From an uncultured Pseudomonadota bacterium (lineage in GTDB: Bacteria > Pseudomonadota > Gammaproteobacteria > Burkholderiales > Burkholderiaceae), in NCBI GenBank assembly GCA_946480245.1, contig CAMLIZ010000003.1:1-64000 (forward strand): DNA of 64,000 nucleotides, in the 5' to 3' direction. A model generated the notes under the pieces. That model ran no database searches. It saw only the letters and a list, made by a program, of their open reading frames with translations, and was not told the origin of the DNA. Below are positions 58,920-64,000 of the stretch, in pieces. Every line of letters starts with the position of its first letter. The stretch's first letter is position 1. The position numbers and the translations under genes are program-made.

Positions 58920-59212
58920 AGTCGGCCGCGCTGGCGCTGGCCCTGATGGTGGCCGCCATACCCTGCTTGGCGCGCGCCCCGCGCTCGCACGCCGCCAAGC
59001 TCGAGTTCCAGCGCCACCACCCCTGCCCGGCCACCGGCCGCCTTCGAGGCGCATGCCCGGGCTACGTCATTGACCATCGGGTGCCGTTGTGCGCTGGCGG
59101 GGTAGATGAACCATCGAACATGCAGTGGCAGACCATCGAGGCGGGCGCCATAAAGGACCGCTTCGAGTGGGAACAGTGTCGGCTGTCGCGACGCGCGAAG
59201 GCCGGCAAGTGA
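58916..59212 (+). CDS. Exported HNH endonuclease
   Basis: 98 residues from a GTG overlapping the previous TGA. A signal peptide (MKSAALALALMVAAIPCLAR) is followed by HHPCPATGRLRGACPGYVID and HRVPLCAGGVDEPSNMQWQT. The DH...N...W pattern is HNH; four cysteines may form disulphides. A nuclease sent to the periplasm and expressed with the repressor could cut incoming DNA. That role is inferred. Confidence 0.75.
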   Translation: MKSAALALALMVAAIPCLARAPRSHAAKLEFQRHHPCPATGRLRGACPGYVIDHRVPLCAGGVDEPSNMQWQTIEAGAIKDRFEWEQCRLSRRAKAGK

Positions 59213-59345
59213 ACAGGAAGAAAGCCACAACCGCAGTGAAGATTCCCCTTGGTCGAAGGGGTGATGCATTGCAAAATTGCGATACAGTCAATTGGAAGTT
59301 CAGAACCTACCTTTCACCACGGGCAGACGGGAGGTACAGGAGAAG

Positions 59346-59615
59346 GTGGACCGGTTCGACGACTGGAACAGTCAGTACTTTCAGGCGCAGGTGCGCTACC
59401 TGAGGACAACTGGAATTGGAAACTGGACGGAACCACAAGCGAGGAAGCTAAAGGGGCCACACGACCTCTTCGAAATCAGGTGGAAGAACCGGAACGTTCA
59501 GATGCGAGCGCTCGGCTTCTTCAGCGAAGGCGCGTTCATCCACCACGACCTACACGGGCGGCGAGACGTTCACGATCACCAAGCCGAGCACGACGAACAC
59601 CATCGTGTGTTTTAA
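59346..59615 (+). pseudogene. RelE/Gp49-like toxin-type gene, 3' end disrupted
   Basis: From a GTG at 59346 with AGGAG upstream: MDRFDDWNSQYFQAQVRYLR, then WTEPQARKLKGPHDLFEIRW and NVQMRALGFFSEGAF. This follows the RelE-like pattern (W..P..K.L.G...L.E.R.....vQ.R.LGFF). After about residue 65 the frame changes to low-quality sequence (IHHDLHGRRDVHDHQ) and stops. The expected C-terminal strand is lost. A cognate antitoxin is not obvious. Confidence 0.5.
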
Positions 59616-59709
59616 GGTGCGGCCGCAGGCCAGCGGCACGGTGTACGACGCCCAGATGGTCTTGAACTCTCTCGGGCCTACGTACGGGTTGCGCGACGAC
59701 GCTCAATGA
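59452..59709 (+). pseudogene. Start-less reading frame coupled to the next membrane gene
   Basis: A second frame is open from 59452 to TGA 59707-59709 with no ATG/GTG/TTG near its beginning. Its later part, SSTTTYTGGETFTITKPSTT to LNSLGPTYGLRDDAQ, has normal coding character. The stop overlaps the ATG of the next gene (ATGA), so it looks like the 3' part of a real gene joined to the RelE-like 5' part by a deletion or frameshift around 59530-59550. Confidence 0.4.
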
Positions 59710-59984
59710 GAAGAAGTAGCTTCGAATACGAACGGCCGTGGTGGAAGCCGCTCGCCGACTTCGCCGGGCACGTGTTCGGGGGGTCCGCATTGTTTCTGGT
59801 CATCGCGGTGCCCGCTGTAGCGTTGTCGCTAGGCGTGAAGTACCTGAGCCAGATCGGAATTGCGCCGTTCACGCTCAAGGTTTTGGAGCTCTTGGACGAT
59901 TCAATCGTTGTCGTTGACGCGACCCTGTACATGGCCTATCTTGTGACGACAGCCTTCAAAGCGCTGCGGGAGATGATCGGATGA
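59706..59984 (+). CDS. Small membrane protein in lysogenic operon
   Basis: 92 residues starting MRRSSFEYERPWWKPLADFA. Two transmembrane segments are visible: GSALFLVIAVPAVALSLG and a weaker VVVDATLYMAYLVTTAF. The N-terminus is basic and aromatic. It begins inside the stop of the preceding frame (ATGA) and ends overlapping the next gene (ATGA). Part of the CI-linked run of small genes. Confidence 0.6.
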   Translation: MRRSSFEYERPWWKPLADFAGHVFGGSALFLVIAVPAVALSLGVKYLSQIGIAPFTLKVLELLDDSIVVVDATLYMAYLVTTAFKALREMIG

Positions 59985-60136
59985 CCAAAGACGTGATTGC
60001 GGCGTTCAGCACCGCCGCGAAGCAGGCGCCGCGCCTCTACTTCGCGCCGATCGTCGGCGCGATCAAGGCGGTGCGCGCCGAGTTGCGCCGCATGGACTCA
60101 AAACCGAAGCAACCGGCGCAAGCGGCAAAGAAGTAG
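59981..60136 (+). CDS. Small basic protein, 51 aa
   Basis: ATG overlapping the preceding TGA. It starts MTKDVIAAFSTAAKQAPRLY and ends KQPAQAAKK. The helical N-terminal region FAPIVGAIKAVRAELRRM is amphipathic; the C-terminus is Lys-rich. It is the last gene of the lysogenic operon; a terminator follows 25 bases after its stop. Confidence 0.55.
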   Translation: MTKDVIAAFSTAAKQAPRLYFAPIVGAIKAVRAELRRMDSKPKQPAQAAKK

Positions 60137-60161
60137 CGCCGCCGGCCCTCCCCCGCCAACG

Positions 60162-60186
60162 AAGCCCGCCATGCGCGGGCTTTTTC
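60162..60186 (+). terminator. Rho-independent terminator of lysogenic operon
   Basis: AAGCCCGC (60162-60169) pairs with GCGGGCTT (60175-60182) around CATGC, followed by TTTT. An 8-bp GC-rich stem and U tract. Confidence 0.85.
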
Positions 60187-60272
60187 ACGCCTGCTTTCCC
60201 GTGTCTCGAATGGCATTTCACAGGGTTACCTCCACCGCAACGCAATCCACGCCTGAGATGCGAGAGGTGAAA

Positions 60273-60443
60273 GTGAGCCTGACGCTTCCAACTATCACGC
60301 TGATTGAATTTGCGACTCAGATCCTGTCGCTGTCTAAGCAGCACCAAGATGGCCTGCTCGCCGCTCTGGAGGGGCAGCGCGTCAAGATCGCGGCCGTGCT
60401 CGAGCAGGTTGAGAACGAAGCGTCAGCCGGGGAACCTCTGTAG
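60273..60443 (+). CDS. Small protein between two terminators
   Basis: 56 residues from the GTG at 60273 with GAGAGG upstream; the ATG at 60258 is an in-frame alternative. It includes PTITLIEFATQILSLSKQHQ and LEGQRVKIAAVLEQVENEAS, a helical protein with a hydrophobic centre. It is bracketed by terminators at 60162-60186 and 60466-60489, so it needs its own promoter, which I could not identify. Confidence 0.45.
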   Translation: MSLTLPTITLIEFATQILSLSKQHQDGLLAALEGQRVKIAAVLEQVENEASAGEPL

Positions 60444-60465
60444 GCTGCGCGAGGCACCGCAACCG

Positions 60466-60489
60466 AGCCCGCCCCTGCGCGGGCTTTTT
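60466..60489 (+). terminator. Rho-independent terminator
   Basis: AGCCCGC (60466-60472) and GCGGGCT (60479-60485) form a 7-bp stem with a six-base loop, followed by TTTT. It would insulate the right promoter from read-through from the lysogenic genes. Confidence 0.8.
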
Positions 60490-60506
60490 GTTGCCCGCAT
60501 AAGAAC

Positions 60507-60524
60507 TACGTAATGCATTAGGTA
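60507..60524. promoter_or_regulatory. Near-perfect 18-base palindrome upstream of right promoter
   Basis: TACGTAATGCATTAGGTA reads almost the same on both strands; only the fourth base and its partner mismatch. It is unlike the TAGCG operators and AT-rich, 20 bases upstream of the right operator cluster. It may bind an additional regulator such as the Cro-type or ribbon-helix-helix protein. Confidence 0.5.
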
Positions 60525-60543
60525 ATCGGTTTGTAGCGCGCTC

Positions 60544-60584
60544 TAGCGTAACGCTTGACATGTGATCTAGCGATTCGCTACATT
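60544..60584 (+). promoter_or_regulatory. Rightward early promoter with two operators (OR-type)
   Basis: -35 TTGACA (60555-60560), 18-base spacer, -10 TACATT (60579-60584). Operator TAGCGATTCGCTA (60568-60580) is identical to the one at 57788-57800 and overlaps the -10. TAGCGTAACGCTT (60544-60556) overlaps the -35. TAGCGCGCTCTA (60534-60545) may be a weaker site. It drives the rightward early genes from 60610. Confidence 0.8.
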
Positions 60585-60609
60585 GGACCTCAGCAGCAAG
60601 GAGGTCCAC

Positions 60610-61005
60610 ATGAGCAACACCGCTACCGCGGCCCAACGCCACTCGGCGTGCGCCAGCCGCTACACCCCTGAAGAACTTGCCCGTCTGGGCATCAACGTGC
60701 AGGCGCTCCTGCGCGCCCGCAAAGCGGCAAGTGGGGAGGCGTTGGCCGCCGTGCGCCTGCAGACAGCGCATGCGCTCACCCAGCGTGAGTTCGCCCACTT
60801 CCCCGCCACTTCGATCACCACCGCGCAGCGCCTCGAATACGAGCTGACCCTCGTGAAGGCCATCGTGCGCGACCTGGCCGAGACCATCGAGGCGCTGGTG
60901 ATGCCGGTGCCCGAGGAGGCCTACCAGGAGCGCCGGGCAGGCTACGACAAGGACCACTTCGTGGAGATGGTCGAGGCCGACCGCCGTGCGGGGATCGAGT
61001 CGTGA
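60610..61005 (+). CDS. First rightward early protein, hypothetical
   Basis: 131 residues starting MSNTATAAQRHSACASRYTP with a strong AAGGAGG ribosome site. It is helical (YTPEELARLGINVQALLRAR) with a C-terminal part QRLEYELTLVKAIVRDLAET and GYDKDHFVEMVEADRRAGI. It is the first gene behind the OR-type promoter, so it should be made immediately on induction. No family recognised. The stop overlaps the next GTG. Confidence 0.65.
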   Translation: MSNTATAAQRHSACASRYTPEELARLGINVQALLRARKAASGEALAAVRLQTAHALTQREFAHFPATSITTAQRLEYELTLVKAIVRDLAETIEALVMPVPEEAYQERRAGYDKDHFVEMVEADRRAGIES

Positions 61006-61166
61006 CCGCCGACGAAATGCGCCAGCGCGCCGCCACTGACCCGAGCCTGCCGTTGGGCCAGGACGAGCCCGAGCACAGCGCCGCGTGGTCTGTGCTGGCG
61101 GTCGCCGTCATCGCACTGGTAGCGCTGCTCGATGCCGCGCTGCTTTCGCTGCTGAGGGCCGCATGA
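61002..61166 (+). CDS. Small membrane protein, 54 aa
   Basis: GTG overlapping the previous TGA. MTADEMRQRAATDPSLPLGQ is followed by one transmembrane helix (VLAVAVIALVALLDAALLSL). It is translationally coupled on both sides. Small early membrane proteins are common in temperate phages, with roles in exclusion or holin control. Function unknown. Confidence 0.55.
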   Translation: MTADEMRQRAATDPSLPLGQDEPEHSAAWSVLAVAVIALVALLDAALLSLLRAA

Positions 61167-61249
61167 CGCACGACCCCTTCACCGCCGAGACCCTTGCGAT
61201 GCTCGCCGTTGGCGTGCTCGCGATCGCCATCGTCTTCTTCGGAGGCTGA
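61163..61249 (+). CDS. Very small membrane protein, 28 aa
   Basis: ATG overlapping the previous TGA: MTHDPFTAETLAMLAVGVLA, then IAIVFFGG-stop. The whole C-terminal 17 residues are hydrophobic, a single transmembrane helix. The downstream gene's ribosome site (GGAGG) lies in its last codons. Confidence 0.45.
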   Translation: MTHDPFTAETLAMLAVGVLAIAIVFFGG

Positions 61250-61251
61250 GC

Positions 61252-61482
61252 ATGCCGATCCACGACAGCGGCGCATGGCCGCTCGGCTTTCCGCCTCTGC
61301 AACCGGGGCCTGTGGTGCTGCCCGGCACCGGCCGCCTCGTGTACTGGACCGGCCGCGTCGCGATCGGTCTGCGCCATCAACCCGTGCCCGATCGCGCCCG
61401 GCCCGTTCCCCACTCGCACCTGTGGGTGCAGGAACTGATGCTGGCCACGCCCGCGCACCAACAACAGCAGGGACAAGCATGA
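61252..61482 (+). CDS. Small phage protein, hypothetical
   Basis: 76 residues starting MPIHDSGAWPLGFPPLQPGP, with GGAGGCTGAGC upstream. It has aromatic, Pro-rich segments (VYWTGRVAIGLRHQPVPDRA) and ends HQQQQGQA. The stop overlaps the ERF gene start (ATGA). No family recognised. Confidence 0.5.
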   Translation: MPIHDSGAWPLGFPPLQPGPVVLPGTGRLVYWTGRVAIGLRHQPVPDRARPVPHSHLWVQELMLATPAHQQQQGQA

Positions 61483-62363
61483 ACGCTCACCAAGCACGAA
61501 CCATCGAGGCGCCGCCGCGTGTGGTGCTCGACCTGGATACGCAGCCTGCGGCGCTGCCTGCCGTGCGGCCAGAAGCACCCAACACGCTGACGCCCGCTCA
61601 ATCGGACCCGACTGTGCAGTTGCTGTCCACCGCTGTGGCGCGCGGCGCCAGCATGGAGGAAATCCGCGAGCTCCTGCAGCTGCGCCGCGAACTGCGCGAG
61701 GACCAGGAGCGCGAGCGCCAGCGCGAGGCGGTGCTGGCCTTCCGGCGCGACTTCGCGGCCTTCAAGGCCGAGAACATCGTCGTGCCGAAGACCCGCCTCG
61801 TGCAGCAGAAGAAGCGCGACGGCGGAGCCGGCCCTACCTACATGCAGTCGGAGTACCACGTGGTGGCCAACCTGCTGCAGCCCGCACTGTCGCGCCACGG
61901 CTTCGGCTACCGCTTCAACGTCGAGTTCCAGCGCGGCAGCGGCGACCAGGGGCCGTGGTGCAAGGTCACCTGCCGGCTAGAGCACCGTGACGGTCACGCC
62001 GAAGAGCTGATGCTGGAGGGGCCGCCGGACGACAGCGGCGCCAAGAACCCACTGCAGGAAATGCAGTCGTCAGCCACCTTCCTGATGCGCCATTCGCTGC
62101 TCGGCATCACAGGCACCGCTCAGGAAGGCGCCGACAACGACGGCCGCGGCACGCGCGGGTATCGCACTGATGGCGAGGACCAAGGCCAACAGGACACGAC
62201 CGAAGAAGAACGCTTGCAACGCGACGGCATCACCGCGGCCGATGAAGGCGCGGACGCCCTCACGAAGTGGTGGGGCAGCCTGACCAACAAGCAGCGCACG
62301 CTGATGAATCCGCATTTCGGCGGCATGCGCAAACGCGCCGCTCGCGTGGGAGGTGCGCAATGA
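61479..62363 (+). CDS. ERF-family single-strand annealing protein
   Basis: 294 residues starting MNAHQARTIEAPPRVVLDLD. The core has AFRRDFAAFKAENIVVPKTR, YMQSEYHVVANLLQPALSRH, GFGYRFNVEFQ and the ERF-like EMQSSATFLMRHSLLGITGT. ERF proteins anneal single strands in phage homologous recombination, together with an exonuclease such as the next gene. The C-terminus is acidic/Gln-rich, then RTLMNPHFGGMRKRAA. Confidence 0.88.
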   Translation: MNAHQARTIEAPPRVVLDLDTQPAALPAVRPEAPNTLTPAQSDPTVQLLSTAVARGASMEEIRELLQLRRELREDQERERQREAVLAFRRDFAAFKAENIVVPKTRLVQQKKRDGGAGPTYMQSEYHVVANLLQPALSRHGFGYRFNVEFQRGSGDQGPWCKVTCRLEHRDGHAEELMLEGPPDDSGAKNPLQEMQSSATFLMRHSLLGITGTAQEGADNDGRGTRGYRTDGEDQGQQDTTEEERLQRDGITAADEGADALTKWWGSLTNKQRTLMNPHFGGMRKRAARVGGAQ

Positions 62364-63118
62364 GCACCGACCTGCTGATCCGCTGCTCGTCGCTGGGCAA
62401 GATCATGACCGAGCCGCGCACGAAGGCCGAGGGCCCGCTGTCCAAAGGCGCGCGCACCTTCATCCGCACGCTGGCCGCCCAGGCGATCTTCGGCGTCGAG
62501 TTCGAGGTCAGCAGCAAGCAGATCGAGAAGGGTCTGCGCTGTGAACCGGATGCCATCGCGCTACTCAACCGTGTGCGCGGCCTGCAGCTCACCAAGAACA
62601 CGGTGCGCCTGTCCGATGGCCTGCTCACCGGAGAGTGCGACCTGTTCGACGAGCAGCGCGCACGCGGCCACGACCTGAAGTGCAGCTGGTCGATCGCCAC
62701 CTTTCCGATCGTCACCGAGGACTGCCAGGACTCGCTGTACGAGTGGCAGATGCGTGGGTACATGCGCCTGTGGAACGCGCAGGAGTGGGAGGTGAACTAC
62801 GCGCTGCTGGACACGCCGGAGGACTTGATCGGCTACGAGCCGCAGGCCTTGCACTTCGTCAGCCACCTCCCCGAATACATGCGCCTGACCACGTGGACGG
62901 TGCAGCGCGACCGCGCGCTCGACGAAGTGATCGACGAGAAGGTGGGCGCCGCGCGCAAGTACATGGAGCACGTGATCCGCGAATTCGACGTGCTGCACCG
63001 CCAGGGCCAGCCGGCACCGGTCGACGACATGGCCGCGCCGTGGGACGTCGAGCCCGCCGGGCCCGCCCCTGCAACCCCGAAGCCCGCGGCAGCGCCGCTG
63101 GTGCCTGAGCTTTTCTGA
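62360..63118 (+). CDS. YqaJ-type (PD-(D/E)XK) exonuclease
   Basis: 252 residues starting MSTDLLIRCSSLGKIMTEPR. The nuclease core has GLRCEPDAIALLNRVRGLQL, GECDLFDEQRARGHDLKCSW (catalytic D...D-x-K) and DSLYEWQMRGYMRLWNAQEW. It degrades one strand of double-stranded ends for the ERF annealing partner. ATGA overlap with ERF makes a recombination pair. The C-terminal ~40 residues are Pro/Ala-rich. Confidence 0.8.
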   Translation: MSTDLLIRCSSLGKIMTEPRTKAEGPLSKGARTFIRTLAAQAIFGVEFEVSSKQIEKGLRCEPDAIALLNRVRGLQLTKNTVRLSDGLLTGECDLFDEQRARGHDLKCSWSIATFPIVTEDCQDSLYEWQMRGYMRLWNAQEWEVNYALLDTPEDLIGYEPQALHFVSHLPEYMRLTTWTVQRDRALDEVIDEKVGAARKYMEHVIREFDVLHRQGQPAPVDDMAAPWDVEPAGPAPATPKPAAAPLVPELF

Positions 63119-63129
63119 AAGGAGCCATC

Positions 63130-64000
63130 ATGTCCCTGGAGTTCCCCGACCTGATGCCGCCGGCCGCCGCGCCGGCGCCACTGCCCGCCGTGCAGCCCGT
63201 GACCGTCAAGGCCGCGGTGCTGCAACTGTTCGCGCCGATGGACGCCGACCTGCGCGCGCTGGCCGAGAAGTACCGCGCCGTGGCCTACGACGTGGCGACC
63301 CCGAAGGGCCTGACCGAGGCGAAGGCGGCGCGCCATGACCTCCGGGAAAACGGGAGGTTCGCGGTGCAGCGCATGCGCGACCAGGCGAAGAAGGCGCTGA
63401 ACGACGGCAAGGCCGCCGCGGAGGCCGAGGCCGAGCGCCTGATCGCCATCGTGCAGCCGCGCGAGGACGACCTCGATGCGTTGATCAAGGCACGCGAGGA
63501 CTCCATCGCAGCCGAGAAGGCGGTCGAAGCGCAACGCCAGCAGAAGCACCGCGACGCGATCGCCACGCTGCGCAACTACGTCGCCCAGGCTCAGGCCAAG
63601 GCGCCCAGCGCCGAGCGACTGGCGGCCGGCATCGCGCACGTCGAGGCGATCGACGTGTCCGCGCAGTCGTTCGAGGAGTTTGCTGTCGAAGCCGCCGTGG
63701 TCAAGGCCGACACCATCGCCGCACTGCGCGAGCTGCATGCACGCGCGGTCGAAGCCGAGCAGGTGCGCGCCGAGAACGAGCGTCGGCAGCGCGTCATCAA
63801 CGCGATCGCCAGCGTGCAAGAGCAGCTGTCCGCCTGCGTGGGCGAAACGTCGGAGGCCGTGGCCGAGCGCATTGCGCTGATGGAGCGGACGGTCTACAGC
63901 GAGGAACTCGGCGCCGAAGTGGTGAAGGCACACGAAGGCGCGCTGGCGCAGATGCGCAAGATGCACGCGGCGGCGTTGGAGCACGAAGCTCTGAAACGTC
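63130..64000 (+). CDS. Coiled-coil phage protein (DUF1351-like), truncated by window end
   Basis: At least 290 residues, open to the right edge, starting MSLEFPDLMPPAAAPAPLPA with AGGAG upstream. It contains GLTEAKAARHDLRENGRFAV, RMRDQAKKALNDGKAAAEAE and REDDLDALIKAREDSIAAEK, then long Ala/Glu/Arg coiled coils. The TPKGL.EAKAAR..LRE...A...R...KK.L pattern is like DUF1351 phage proteins found next to recombination nucleases. The C-terminus lies outside. Confidence 0.7.
   Translation, partial: MSLEFPDLMPPAAAPAPLPAVQPVTVKAAVLQLFAPMDADLRALAEKYRAVAYDVATPKGLTEAKAARHDLRENGRFAVQRMRDQAKKALNDGKAAAEAEAERLIAIVQPREDDLDALIKAREDSIAAEKAVEAQRQQKHRDAIATLRNYVAQAQAKAPSAERLAAGIAHVEAIDVSAQSFEEFAVEAAVVKADTIAALRELHARAVEAEQVRAENERRQRVINAIASVQEQLSACVGETSEAVAERIALMERTVYSEELGAEVVKAHEGALAQMRKMHAAALEHEALKR

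Larger units (their letters stand above)
5422..64000. mobile_element. Prophage, podovirus (Bcep22-like) type, left 58.6 kb; right end outside window
   Basis: Continuous phage gene content runs from the tRNA-His remnant to the window end: leftward packaging, head, tail, lysis and large internal-protein genes (5949-48180), leftward early genes (48327-57776), an immunity region (57.3-60.6 kb) and rightward recombination genes. P22-type portal, N4-gp56-type capsid, absence of a long tape-measure, tube and sheath set, and giant polyvalent proteins indicate a podovirus. No integrase is present in the window; it is expected near attR. Apart from two damaged small genes, the modules appear intact. 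Confidence 0.9.

Noticed and set aside
59249..59665. 138-codon plus-strand frame overlapping the RelE-like gene
   Set aside because: It is Arg/Pro-rich without coding character; the RelE-like frame has a ribosome site and family pattern.
5422..64000. Diversity-generating retroelement as in Bordetella podoviruses
   Set aside because: No reverse transcriptase and no repeated template/variable region was seen near the tail genes.
1..64000. CRISPR array
   Set aside because: No regularly spaced short direct repeats were found; the regular repeats at 13345-14118 are coding.

Overview
The window is GC-rich DNA from what looks like a betaproteobacterium of the order Burkholderiales. It joins about 5.4 kb of chromosome to the left 58.6 kb of an integrated tailed phage that continues past the right edge.

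Chromosome (1-5421): a divergently read SDR dehydrogenase (partial), then a tightly overlapping rightward operon of an IlvD/Edd-type sugar-acid dehydratase, an SMP-30-type lactonase, an aldo/keto reductase and an aldose 1-epimerase. This set fits non-phosphorylative oxidation of a sugar such as L-arabinose. A DUF3079 gene and a leftward terminator follow. At 5422-5470 lies only the 3' half of a tRNA-His gene (minus strand), as expected at an attL site; the intact tRNA and the integrase should lie beyond base 64000.

Late region (5949-48180, all leftward): packaging (small and large terminase), P22-type portal, scaffold, N4-gp56/DUF4043-type capsid, adaptors, tail and fibre proteins, a lysis cassette (holin-like, GH19 endolysin, membrane protein, nested Rz/Rz1), an HNH endonuclease, a GNAT enzyme, several probable internal or ejected virion proteins, and two large 'polyvalent' proteins: one of 1153 aa with a pyrophosphatase-like domain and one of 2378 aa with methyltransferase, metallopeptidase-like and PLxRFG modules. 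The content resembles podoviruses of the Bcep22 type. Most genes overlap by 1-4 bases (ATGA, GTGA, TGATG), so translation is probably coupled over long stretches. A CGCGGTTGA-type motif recurs in four of the longer gaps and may mark late promoters.

Leftward early/middle region (48327-57776): small genes, a YbcO-like nuclease, a DUF1367-like protein, a replication-like protein, a helicase-methyltransferase fusion, a C5 cytosine methyltransferase, a ribbon-helix-helix protein and a YdaS/Cro-type regulator. One small gene (54374-54577) is read the opposite way.

Immunity region (57.3-60.6 kb): a LexA-fold CI-like repressor and a run of small genes (membrane proteins, an exported HNH nuclease, a broken RelE-like gene) lie between two nearly identical promoter-operator modules. 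The left one drives the Cro-type gene; the right one drives the rightward early genes (60610 onward), which include an ERF annealing protein, a YqaJ-type exonuclease and a coiled-coil protein cut by the window end. Two intrinsic terminators separate the lysogenic genes from the right promoter.
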